Positions 1-7,319 of a stretch of DNA of 56,869 nt are shown piece by piece. The stretch's first letter is position 1. Every line of letters begins with the position of its first letter. The position numbers were made by a program, and so were the translations under genes. The notes under the pieces were generated by a model. The model worked only from the letters and a program-made list of their open reading frames with translations, had not been told where the DNA came from and searched no databases. Origin of the DNA: Candidatus Hydrogenedentota bacterium (GTDB lineage: Bacteria; Hydrogenedentota; Hydrogenedentia; Hydrogenedentales; CAITNO01); assembly GCA_903893795.1 (NCBI GenBank), contig CAITNO010000140.1:1-56869 (forward strand), in the 5' to 3' direction.

Positions 1-117
1 CTTTTCCGTGTTGCGGATGCTACCCTCGCCCAGGACCTCTCCGTCCGCGTCCAGCGTGCAGTAGCGGCTCGTCTTGTCGCTCAAATCCAAACCCACGATC
101 ATGCTATACTCTTTCAT
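1..117 (-). CDS. IS110-family transposase, N-terminal fragment (runs off the window)
   Basis: The first 39 codons of a minus-strand gene are present; the rest lies outside the window. The protein begins MKEYSMIVGLDLSDKT, the usual opening of IS110-family DEDD transposases, in which the Asp of GLDLSDK is the first catalytic acidic residue of the RuvC-like fold. The start at 117 follows an AAGGAGAACC ribosome-binding site; a second ATG at 102 is possible. IS110 enzymes move their element as a circular double-stranded intermediate and in several characterised members are directed by a structured RNA from the element's non-coding end. Whether this copy is complete cannot be judged here. Confidence 0.8.
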   Translation of the reverse strand, partial: MKEYSMIVGLDLSDKTSRYCTLDADGEVLGEGSIRNTEK

Positions 118-330
118 GCCGGTTCTCCTTATGTTGTGTGCCTAGAGCACTGACTCAACAGCTTTGCAGACGACCCTATCGTACTGCGTTGGGGAACCGG
201 CCTTCTCATTTTATCTGCCCTGCTGCCGGACCGGGGCAGGAGAGAGGCTTGTTCTTGTACGGCGACCATGTCTCGGGTCTGTTCTCTATCGAGTGGGGTG
301 AAGTGACAATGGCGGCCGGTGTTACCTCTG
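118..330 (-). other. Non-coding region upstream of the IS110 transposase; possible bridge-RNA locus
   Basis: About 210 bases separate the transposase start from the first palindromic repeat and hold no convincing gene. On the transposase strand there is a local CTGCCC...GGGCAG pairing near 225-250. In IS110-group elements the non-coding end upstream of the transposase can encode the bridge RNA that chooses target and donor. That role here is inferred from position only; the element's left terminus was not identified. Confidence 0.3.
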
Positions 331-373
331 GTCCCCCCTCGCAGGGGGGTGCCGCGAAGCGGCGGGGGGTGTC
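331..373 (-). repeat. GC palindromic repeat, left flank of the DUF559 gene
   Basis: A GTCCCCCCTC/GAGGGGGGAC-type palindrome is joined to a second pairing around GCCGCTTCGCGGC. The unit is the reverse complement of the two units at 833-872 and 881-921, so the repeats bracket the DUF559 gene in inverted orientation. Confidence 0.75.
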
Positions 374-423
374 TTTCCCCGCAGCCCCTTGACAACCCAA
401 CAAAACAGGCGCAAAATCTTCCC

Positions 424-798
424 ATGGACAGCCATCACGCCAAGATTCCTTATCGACGTGACCTGCGTCAAAAGTCCAGGGCATTGCGCAAATCAGGCAC
501 ACTGGGAGAAGTCTTGCTATGGGGCGCTGTCAGGGCGCGACGCCTGGGATATCAGTTTCGCCGTCAGGTTCCTCTGGGGAACTATATCGTTGATTTTCTG
601 TGCCATGAACGGTCGTTGGTCGTTGAAATAGACGGGGGAACGCATGACCATGAGGACCAAGTGCGTTACGATGAACGTAGAAAGGCGTGGCTGGAGGAAA
701 TTGGACTCCGGGTGTTGCGGTTTTCAGAACTGGAAGTGAGGAAGAACATTGACGGGGTGGTGGAGACGCTGAGAGATTGGCTGGCCGCGGATGAATGA
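424..798 (+). CDS. DUF559 endonuclease-domain protein (Vsr-like PD-(D/E)XK fold)
   Basis: A 124-aa cytoplasmic protein that is a full-length match to the short DUF559 family, relatives of the Vsr very-short-patch repair endonucleases. The signature is present: an N-terminal KSRALRKSGTLGEVLLW helix region, then FRRQVPLGNYIVDF with the conserved Asp, then LVVEIDGGTH with the catalytic-type acidic residue, and the C-terminal VLRFSELEVRKNIDGVVETL. The ATG at 424 is chosen because the family begins about there; the in-frame extension back to 319 is simply translated palindromic repeat. Family members have no settled cellular role; nuclease activity is inferred from fold. Inverted GC palindromes on both sides suggest the gene travels as a small unit. 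Confidence 0.85.
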   Translation: MDSHHAKIPYRRDLRQKSRALRKSGTLGEVLLWGAVRARRLGYQFRRQVPLGNYIVDFLCHERSLVVEIDGGTHDHEDQVRYDERRKAWLEEIGLRVLRFSELEVRKNIDGVVETLRDWLAADE

Positions 799-832
799 TG
801 TAATGTTGGATGTGGGGGCAAGCTGAAAGGCA

Positions 833-921
833 ACACCCCCGCCGCTTCGCGGCACCCCCCTCCAGGGGGGACCCAGGACGACACCCCCCGCTGCTTCGCG
901 GCACCCCCCTCGAGGGGGGAC
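833..921 (+). repeat. Two tandem copies of the GC palindromic repeat, right flank of the DUF559 gene
   Basis: Units at 833-872 and 881-921 share the pattern ACACCCCC-GC(C/T)GCTTCGCGGC-ACCCCCCTC-NN-GGGGGGAC. Each can fold into two adjacent hairpins. They match the unit at 331-373 in inverted orientation. They may also act as a terminator for the DUF559 gene. Confidence 0.8.
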
Positions 922-1021
922 TAAGAGCCTTGCTCTTCACCGAAACCACTTACCCACTTGAACCGGCGCGTTCCTTCCAGTACCTTCATTTCAGAAAACT
1001 TTGCGAATGGAGGACCCGGTC

Positions 1022-3181
1022 ATGACCTTTCACCGCTGTGCAATCGTCGCTGTCCTTGCACTCCTGCTCCCGGCCGGAGCAGCTTTGGCCGCGGACAACA
1101 CTTCCGTTCCCGTCATGACGCCGGTCGCGCCGGGCATCTGGCGTGTGCCGCTGGGCGTGCCGGAGCAGCATACGCCTGTTTCGGTGCTGAAACCGGAAAT
1201 GCGCAAGGAGGCGCTGGGCACGCTGCCCGAGGCGGCGCAGCCGCCTTTTGGCGCGGAGGAAATTCGGTTTTACACCAACCCGCGCGGGTCGGTGGTGGTT
1301 CTGCCCATGGGTGCCAGTGACCAGATTTACGGACTGGGACTGCACCTGACCATGTTCAACTGCGCCAACACGCGCAAGGAGATCACGGTCAACGACAATC
1401 AGGGCGATGAGGACGGCAGTTCCCATGCGCCGGTGCCGTTCTACCTGTCGAGCAAGGGCTACGGCGTCTATGTGGACACGGCCCGCTATGCGCGCTTCTA
1501 CTGCGGAGACCTGGCCCCCGTGGGCACGGAGGGCGCGAAGAAGGAGGGCGACAACCTACCCGGCACCAGCACCGCCGCCCTCTACGCGCCGCGCGACATT
1601 CCCAAGAAGTCCATGACCGTGGAGATTCCGGAGGCCAAGGGCGTGGATGTTTACATCTTTGCCGGGCCGGAGATGAAGACGGCGGTCCAGCGCTACAACC
1701 TGTTTTCCGGTGGCGGGTGCATGCCGCCCATGTGGGGGCTGGGCATGTACTATCGCGGCCACACCAAGTTCAACGCGCAGGAGGTGCTCGACCTCGCGAA
1801 GCGGCTACGCGACACGCACATGCCCTGCGACGTTTTTGGGCTGGAGCCGGGCTGGCACACGCAGGCCTATTCCTGCTCCTATGTGTGGAGTCCCGAGCGC
1901 TGGCCCGATCCGGCAGAATTCATTTCCACCATGCGCGGCATGGGTTACCAGTTGAACCTGTGGGAGCATGCCTTCGTGCATCCGACCTCACCGCTGCACG
2001 AGAGCCTGCTGCCACTGTCCGGCAACTACGAGGTGTGGCGGGGATTGGTGCCCGATTTCTCGCTCGACAAGACCCGCGAAATCTTCGGCGGCTACCATGA
2101 CCGCGAGTTTGTGAAAAAGGGCGTGGGCAGTTTCAAACTTGACGAGTGCGACAACCAGCCGAACAAGAAGGATCCCTGGTCTTTCCCCGAACTGAGCGCG
2201 TTCCCCTCGGGCATGGACGGCGAGCAGATGCACTGCATGTTCGGCACGCTCTACCAGAAGACGCTCAACGACGTGTTCCGCGCCAACAACCTGCGCACCT
2301 ACGGCAAAGTCCGCGCGTCGCACGCGCTCGCCGCGCCGCTGCCGTTCGTGATCTACAGCGACCATTACACGCATAAAGACTTCATCCGCGGCATCGCCAA
2401 CTGTGGTTTCTCGGGCCTCCTCTGGCAGCCCGAGGTGCGCAACTGCGACTCGATCGACGACCTGATGCGCCGCGCCGAGACGGTGATCTTCGCGCCACAG
2501 ACCGTCTTCGATTCGTGGTTCCTCAAACTGCCGCCTTGGATGCAGATTGACACCGACAAGAACAATGCCGGGGAACTGCTGCCGAACTACCAGGAGATCG
2601 AGGCGAGAATTCGCACGCTGGTCGAGTGGCGCATGCGGCTCATTCCCTACCTGTACAGCGCCTTCGCCGACTACGCTCAAACGGGAGAGCCGCCCTTCCG
2701 CGCCCTGTGTCTCGATTGGCCGAAGGACAAGAACGTACGCGATGTGGACGATGAATACATGATGGGCCCGTCCATGCTGGTGGCTCCCATGACCAAGGAG
2801 CAGACCGCGCGCAAGGTCTACCTGCCCGAGGGCGAGTGGTACGACTTCTGGACCAACGCCAAATACGAGGGCGAAAAGGCCCACGACATCACCGCCTCGG
2901 TGGACACCATTCCCGTATTCGTCAAGTCCGGCTCCATCATACCGCTCGCCGACCCGGTCGAACACGTCACGCCGGAAACCGTCTTTAACCTTGAGGTGCG
3001 GGTCTACGGAAAGCATCCCGCTGACTTCACACTGTTGGAAGACGACGGCGTCAGTCTCGCCGGTCCCTCCAACCGGGTGACACTGCACTACAAGTCCGAC
3101 AACACCGGCGAGGTTGAACGCGAGGGAGATTTCAAGGGCGAGCGCTACAAAGTGAAGGAATGGAAGGACAATGGAGGATGA
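1022..3181 (+). CDS. Exported glycoside hydrolase family 31 enzyme (alpha-glucosidase/alpha-xylosidase type)
   Basis: A 719-aa retaining alpha-glycosidase of family GH31, probably periplasmic or extracellular. Residues 1-23 form a signal peptide ending ALAA. An N-terminal beta-sandwich (PMGASDQIYGLGLHL) precedes the TIM barrel, which starts near MPPMWGLGMYYRGHT. The motif FKLDECDN places a nucleophile-type Asp near residue 374, and YSDHY places the likely acid/base Asp near 447; the C-terminal beta domains end in a DUF5110-like module. GGAGG eight bases upstream supports the ATG at 1022 over earlier in-frame starts. The stop overlaps the leader of the membrane-protein gene. Substrate is not predictable: the WxDMNE form common in classic alpha-glucosidases is replaced. 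A decayed copy of its 3' end lies at 4518-4658. Confidence 0.85.
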   Translation: MTFHRCAIVAVLALLLPAGAALAADNTSVPVMTPVAPGIWRVPLGVPEQHTPVSVLKPEMRKEALGTLPEAAQPPFGAEEIRFYTNPRGSVVVLPMGASDQIYGLGLHLTMFNCANTRKEITVNDNQGDEDGSSHAPVPFYLSSKGYGVYVDTARYARFYCGDLAPVGTEGAKKEGDNLPGTSTAALYAPRDIPKKSMTVEIPEAKGVDVYIFAGPEMKTAVQRYNLFSGGGCMPPMWGLGMYYRGHTKFNAQEVLDLAKRLRDTHMPCDVFGLEPGWHTQAYSCSYVWSPERWPDPAEFISTMRGMGYQLNLWEHAFVHPTSPLHESLLPLSGNYEVWRGLVPDFSLDKTREIFGGYHDREFVKKGVGSFKLDECDNQPNKKDPWSFPELSAFPSGMDGEQMHCMFGTLYQKTLNDVFRANNLRTYGKVRASHALAAPLPFVIYSDHYTHKDFIRGIANCGFSGLLWQPEVRNCDSIDDLMRRAETVIFAPQTVFDSWFLKLPPWMQIDTDKNNAGELLPNYQEIEARIRTLVEWRMRLIPYLYSAFADYAQTGEPPFRALCLDWPKDKNVRDVDDEYMMGPSMLVAPMTKEQTARKVYLPEGEWYDFWTNAKYEGEKAHDITASVDTIPVFVKSGSIIPLADPVEHVTPETVFNLEVRVYGKHPADFTLLEDDGVSLAGPSNRVTLHYKSDNTGEVEREGDFKGERYKVKEWKDNGG

Positions 3182-3183
3182 AT

Positions 3184-4332
3184 ATGTTTGAGAAGCCGCT
3201 ATATGCGGAGAAGACATGGGTAAGTGGGACCCTGGTCCTCATGTGCACATTCATTGTGACATTGATTCTTGGAGTGCTTTGGTTCATGTTGAGCCCTGTG
3301 TTTCCGCCGGTCTGCCATGTTTCCTGGATCTATTGGGCGTTGGTCTGCATTCTTGTTGGAGTCAATTCGTCTAAAATGAAGGTTGCCGTGTATTCGACAC
3401 AGGTCTCCATCTATCTTGGATGGTTCGTGCCTGTTCGAGTGGGGCGTGTGGATCTTTCGGCGATGCAGGAGGGCTGGTGCGCATGGCCGGATCGCAAAAT
3501 ACGCGAGAAATTCATGGAAGATCTGTTTCTGGCACACGGGTCACGCGTCAAGAGATATGGAGAATACGCGGACGGCCTTGTCTATATCAGGTTGGCCAAT
3601 CCTGGCAGACTTTTTCGGGTTGGAACCAATCATCCATACGAATTCCTAACTGCGCTAAAGGACGGGGCCGCGCAGTATGGGAGGCCGGTCAAGATCAATT
3701 TCGACGGCGCGAAGATTCCTTCCAGAGAAAGGCGAAAAATGGTGGCCTTCTCGTTTGGCGACGCTGTCCCCGGGCGTGAGGTACTCTATTCCTGCAGCGT
3801 TGGAAACTCGGTGATCCGCCTGGCAGCCCATCTTGTGGTAATGCTGCTGGCCATTTTGGCCATAACGATGCCAATACTCCTGCACCAGTTGGGGATGAAG
3901 GGTGCCTTTGTTGACAGGCTGGCCGTGTTGCCTGTGGGGGGCGTTGTTGCTCTGATGGTGATGCCGTGGTCACTGGCGGGAGGTATGGCGCGGGTCGTCA
4001 TTCGACCGGGCCTAATCCTTCTTCGGTCGGGTCTCGACAGGGCAAACTATGAGCGTCTGCCCTTTGAGGATGTCATGAATGTCCAACTTGTCCACAACCC
4101 CAATTATTGCATGATTGCTGGTCCCAGTCAGCGGGCCATATCTGCCATGGTGAAGCTGGGTGGGGAACAGGATGAGTACATGGCAGAGACTCTGTATCTC
4201 CCTGTGCATTATCTGAAAAGCCCAGGCGTTGCCATATCTCTGGCAGATTGTCGAAGGCGGTTCATCAATGTGCCCGAGCCTGAACGGTTTTACGAGGCGC
4301 TCAAGACGGCGGGGTGTCCCAACGTTCGATAG
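3184..4332 (+). CDS. Membrane protein of unknown function, two related halves
   Basis: A 382-aa protein not assigned to a named family. Two hydrophobic segments lie near residues 14-60, and two more near 210-265 (VVMLLAILAITMPILL and VGGVVALMVMPWSLAGG). Each hydrophobic pair is followed by a soluble beta-rich stretch (VYSTQVSIYLGWFVPVRVGR; ARVVIRPGLILLRSGL), a layout reminiscent of bacterial PH-like membrane proteins, though no diagnostic motif was found. The ATG at 3184 is preferred because GGAGG sits six bases upstream. It directly follows the GH31 stop, so the two are probably co-transcribed. Its base composition is visibly lower in GC than its neighbours, which may mean later acquisition. 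Confidence 0.65.
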   Translation: MFEKPLYAEKTWVSGTLVLMCTFIVTLILGVLWFMLSPVFPPVCHVSWIYWALVCILVGVNSSKMKVAVYSTQVSIYLGWFVPVRVGRVDLSAMQEGWCAWPDRKIREKFMEDLFLAHGSRVKRYGEYADGLVYIRLANPGRLFRVGTNHPYEFLTALKDGAAQYGRPVKINFDGAKIPSRERRKMVAFSFGDAVPGREVLYSCSVGNSVIRLAAHLVVMLLAILAITMPILLHQLGMKGAFVDRLAVLPVGGVVALMVMPWSLAGGMARVVIRPGLILLRSGLDRANYERLPFEDVMNVQLVHNPNYCMIAGPSQRAISAMVKLGGEQDEYMAETLYLPVHYLKSPGVAISLADCRRRFINVPEPERFYEALKTAGCPNVR

Positions 4333-4349
4333 GGAGGAGGGACTGTTCA

Positions 4350-4517
4350 TCATACCGGCTTCGGCGCGTCCCAATCGTTCCATGCGCAGACGTCCGGGAT
4401 GCCAATGTCGGCCAGGATGACCCGGCCCACGTAGGGCTCCGAGGACTGCACCAGCAGGCCCTTCCCGGCAAACGCGAAGGTGAGTGTCACACCGGTGTGG
4501 ACCCATGCACCGCAGGG
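4350..4517 (-). pseudogene. 3' fragment of a second nnrE gene
   Basis: On the minus strand an open frame of about 55 codons ends in TGA at 4350-4352 and reads PCGAWVHTGVTLTF, then EPYVGRVILADIGIPDVC. This corresponds to the C-terminus of the intact NAD(P)H-hydrate epimerase at 6555-7223 (PCGACVRADVTVTF, EPYVGRVFVADIGIPDLC). No start or catalytic region remains. It stops abruptly near 4517, where a GH31 fragment on the other strand begins. Confidence 0.8.
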
Positions 4518-4658
4518 GATGACGGCGTCAGCCTAGCCGGGCCATCCAACCATGTAATCCTTCACTACCAGTCCGGTAACGCCGGCAGGACAGAGCGCAG
4601 AGGCGCGTATAGGGGTGAACGGTACAGGGTCAAGGCGTGGAATGCCGTTCGGGAATAA
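4518..4658 (+). pseudogene. 3' fragment of a second GH31 gene
   Basis: The plus-strand frame reads DDGVSLAGPSNHVILHYQS and ends GERYRVKAWNAVRE before TAA at 4656-4658. It aligns with the last codons of the GH31 gene ending at 3181 (DDGVSLAGPSNRVTLHYKS ... GERYKVKEWKDNGG). Everything upstream in the GH31 gene is missing. It abuts the nnrE fragment at about 4517. Confidence 0.8.
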
Positions 4659-4700
4659 CTGAAACTTTCGGGGTGTTATTAAACTTGAAGGAAATACACC

Positions 4701-6398
4701 ATGAAGCATGAGATCTGTCGTTGCGTACCGCGTTCGATGTGCAGGAAAGTTGCGAGATGCACTGGAGCGGCCGTTCTGCTGTTGACCGTGCTAGCCGTGC
4801 AGTCTTGGGCACCGGCCCAGGCAGGAACAGGCTCCCTGACAGTGACCATTCAGCCTCTGACCGCAGTGACCGTGGGCGCGCTATGGCGCGTGGACGGCGG
4901 TTTGTGGAAGAAAAGCGGCGTAACCGTAACGGGCTTGGCAGCGGGAAGCCACCAGGTGGTGTTCAGCACCATGACGGGCTGGAAGACACCGGCAACGCAA
5001 ACGGTGTCCGTAGCCGCAGGCGTCACAAGCAATGCCACAGGAACGTACATTCTCCGCACCACAACCGGATCTGTCAAGGTCACCATGCAGCCTTCGTCCG
5101 CGACCAGCGCGGGCGCGAAGTGGCATGTTGACGGCGGGGCCGCCCAAGCCGGCGGAAATGTGGTGAGCGGGTTGTCCGCGGGAACACACGTGATTTCTTT
5201 TGACCTGCTTCCGAGTTGGATCAAGCCGATCAGCCAAAAAGTCACCGTGACCGCCGGGGTGACCTCAAGCGCCACAGGGACCTACACTTCGCAATTGAAG
5301 TCGTCCGGCATGGTGGTGCTTGGTTACAGTGAGTTGGGCATGCACTGCATGAACGAAGACTTTGCCGATTTCATGATCCTGCCACCGTACAACAATTTCC
5401 ACGCGCAGGTGATTGACCGCAGCGGCGAAGACCCGCTCATTGTGCAGAGCGGAGTTACGCTGAGCTACACCATCCCGGGCAACACGACATCGGCAGACAA
5501 GACCAACTTCTGGACCGAGGCTCCGGCATTGTTCGGGCAGTCATTCCCCGCGAATGTGGGTCTTACCGGCAACGGTCTGAGCGGTTCGATGGTGTCCGGG
5601 GCCGCGGACGGCCGCACGGACTGGGGTGTGACCGGCATTCCGATCACTCCGATGGATGACGTCGGCACTTTGAATCCCTATTCGCTTGCGGTGGTCACAG
5701 TATCGCAAAACGGCAAGCCCGTCACACAGACACAGGCCGTGGTGCCCGTGTCATGGGAGATAAGCTGCAATATTTGCCACAACACTCCCGGAATCACGCC
5801 GGGAATGGACATTTTGAACAAGCACGACCAGATGCACGGCACGAATCTGGCGGCCCAAAGGCCGGTGGCATGCGGGTCCTGCCACGCGCAACCGGAACTG
5901 GGTTTCCCCGGCGACGGCACGAGCAAGACGCTGTCCGGCGCCATGCACTCGGCCCACGCGTCGCGCATGGCCCAGGCGAACCTGGCCGTTTCGTGCTACG
6001 CCTGCCATCCCGGCCAGAAGACGCAATGCCTGCGCGATGTACACTACCTCAACGGCATGACCTGCACCAACTGCCACGGCGACATGACCGCGGTTGGGAA
6101 TCCGGCGAGGACGCCATGGGTAAACGAGCCCAGTTGTGGCGGTTGTCATACGTCCATGGCACCCAGCGGGTATCAATTCGAACAGTCCAGCACCCTCTAT
6201 CGCAACTCGAAGGGGCATCACAACATCATGTGCGCCACCTGCCATGGCAGCCCGCACGCCATTGCGCCGACGAGCAATGTGGAGGACAACCTCCAGATGC
6301 TCACTGTCCAGGGCAGGACGGGAACGCTCGACACCTGCACCGTGTGCCACTCTCAAACACCCGGTGACCCATTCCCGCATCAGGTCGGAGGCGCTTGA
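4701..6398 (+). CDS. Exported seven-heme c-type cytochrome with two N-terminal PEGA-like repeats
   Basis: A 565-aa protein with an N-terminal signal (hydrophobic VLLLTVLAVQSW, cleavage near AQA). Residues about 43-195 hold two PEGA-like beta repeats of the form (V)TIQPLTAVTVGALWRVDGG ... GTY. Seven CxxCH c-heme attachment sites follow: CNICH 356, CGSCH 391, CYACH 432, CTNCH 455, CGGCH 479, CATCH 511 and CTVCH 546. It is therefore a periplasmic or surface electron-transfer protein; partner and redox substrate are unknown. The middle domain (GYSELGMHCMNEDFADF) is not one I recognise. AAGGA before the ATG at 4701 supports the start. The gene sits alone between the GH31/nnrE scar and a strong bidirectional terminator; no cytochrome maturation gene is nearby. 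Confidence 0.8.
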   Translation: MKHEICRCVPRSMCRKVARCTGAAVLLLTVLAVQSWAPAQAGTGSLTVTIQPLTAVTVGALWRVDGGLWKKSGVTVTGLAAGSHQVVFSTMTGWKTPATQTVSVAAGVTSNATGTYILRTTTGSVKVTMQPSSATSAGAKWHVDGGAAQAGGNVVSGLSAGTHVISFDLLPSWIKPISQKVTVTAGVTSSATGTYTSQLKSSGMVVLGYSELGMHCMNEDFADFMILPPYNNFHAQVIDRSGEDPLIVQSGVTLSYTIPGNTTSADKTNFWTEAPALFGQSFPANVGLTGNGLSGSMVSGAADGRTDWGVTGIPITPMDDVGTLNPYSLAVVTVSQNGKPVTQTQAVVPVSWEISCNICHNTPGITPGMDILNKHDQMHGTNLAAQRPVACGSCHAQPELGFPGDGTSKTLSGAMHSAHASRMAQANLAVSCYACHPGQKTQCLRDVHYLNGMTCTNCHGDMTAVGNPARTPWVNEPSCGGCHTSMAPSGYQFEQSSTLYRNSKGHHNIMCATCHGSPHAIAPTSNVEDNLQMLTVQGRTGTLDTCTVCHSQTPGDPFPHQVGGA

Positions 6399-6446
6399 TT
6401 CTCAGCGTGATTGAGGCGCGCTTGCAAAGGACAAAGAAGAACCATT

Positions 6447-6486
6447 AATCCGGCAGGGGCCGCCAAGCGGCCCCTGCCGGATTTCT
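6447..6486. terminator. Bidirectional intrinsic terminator between the cytochrome gene and nnrE
   Basis: A perfect 17-bp stem (6447-6463 with 6467-6483) closes a three-base CAA loop and is followed by T-rich sequence on the plus strand and flanked by AAT on the other. It lies between two convergent genes, 49 bases after the cytochrome stop and about 70 bases beyond the nnrE stop. Confidence 0.85.
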
Positions 6487-6554
6487 TGCATCCAGGCTGC
6501 GAACCCCTTCCTTCCGGTTCGCTGGAATGGAAAGCGAGGCCGTTGCGTGGTTCT

Positions 6555-7223
6555 CTACTCCGTTTTCCTGGTATTCCAATCGTCCATGGCGCAGAGGTCC
6601 GGGATACCGATGTCGGCCACAAACACCCGTCCCACGTAGGGCTCCGCCGACGGCGCCAGCAACCCCTTCTTCATAAACGCAAACGTCACCGTCACGTCGG
6701 CGCGCACACATGCCCCGCAGGGTTCGCCGGTATCCGCGTCCAGTCCCGAGGGGAGATCCACCGCGACGGTTAATAGTCCACGGGGCCACGCCCCGATGAT
6801 TGCCCGTGCCGTGCCGCGCACCTCGCCGGAGATGCCCGTGCCGAGCAGGGCGTCGACCAGCACCGCGCAGTCGGCGAGGTCTGCCACGGCGCTCGCCGCG
6901 GCCTCCGCGTCGGGAGCCACCACCATGTTCCCGCCCAGCCGCAGGTAGACGTCCATGAAGGTCTTCGCATCGCCGGTGATGCGTTCCGGTTCCGCGGCCA
7001 GCACCACGGTGGTTTCCATACCCGCGAGCAGGGCAAGGCGGGCCACGACGAATCCGTCGCCGCCGTTGTTTCCCTTGCCGCAGACGATGCCCACCGGTCC
7101 GCCGGCAATTTCGCAAAACACGGCGGCGCCTGCGTTGTTCATCAACACCGCGCCGGGGATGCCCAGTTCCTCGATGCAGCGCCGGTCAGCCTCGCGCATC
7201 TGCGCGGCGGTCAGGACGAACAT
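6555..7223 (-). CDS. nnrE: NAD(P)H-hydrate epimerase (YjeF N-terminal domain only)
   Basis: A 222-aa cytoplasmic repair enzyme that interconverts the R and S epimers of damaged NAD(P)H hydrates, so that a partner dehydratase can restore the cofactor. The Rossmann-like YjeF_N domain is complete: MREADRR near the start, GKGNNGGDGFVVAR at about residues 49-63, the VDALLGTG strand-loop and AVDLPSGLDADTG. The dehydratase domain often fused at the C-terminus (NnrD) is absent and not encoded nearby. The start at 7223 is chosen for the GAGGAG seven bases upstream; a longer frame to 7274 lacks such a site. A fragment of a second copy lies at 4350-4517. Confidence 0.88.
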   Translation of the reverse strand: MFVLTAAQMREADRRCIEELGIPGAVLMNNAGAAVFCEIAGGPVGIVCGKGNNGGDGFVVARLALLAGMETTVVLAAEPERITGDAKTFMDVYLRLGGNMVVAPDAEAAASAVADLADCAVLVDALLGTGISGEVRGTARAIIGAWPRGLLTVAVDLPSGLDADTGEPCGACVRADVTVTFAFMKKGLLAPSAEPYVGRVFVADIGIPDLCAMDDWNTRKTE

Positions 7224-7319
7224 GGCGTATTCTCCTCTGTGCCCGCGAAAAGCAGGTACAGACACGCCTTTCAAACTGCCGAAAGGCGAGTCAGTCCCTG
7301 TTTTTCGCTAGAACCTCAT

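Noticed and set aside
4314..4658. A single 114-codon gene spanning the whole scar
   Set aside because: Only its last third corresponds to protein (the GH31 tail); the first part is the reverse strand of an nnrE tail.
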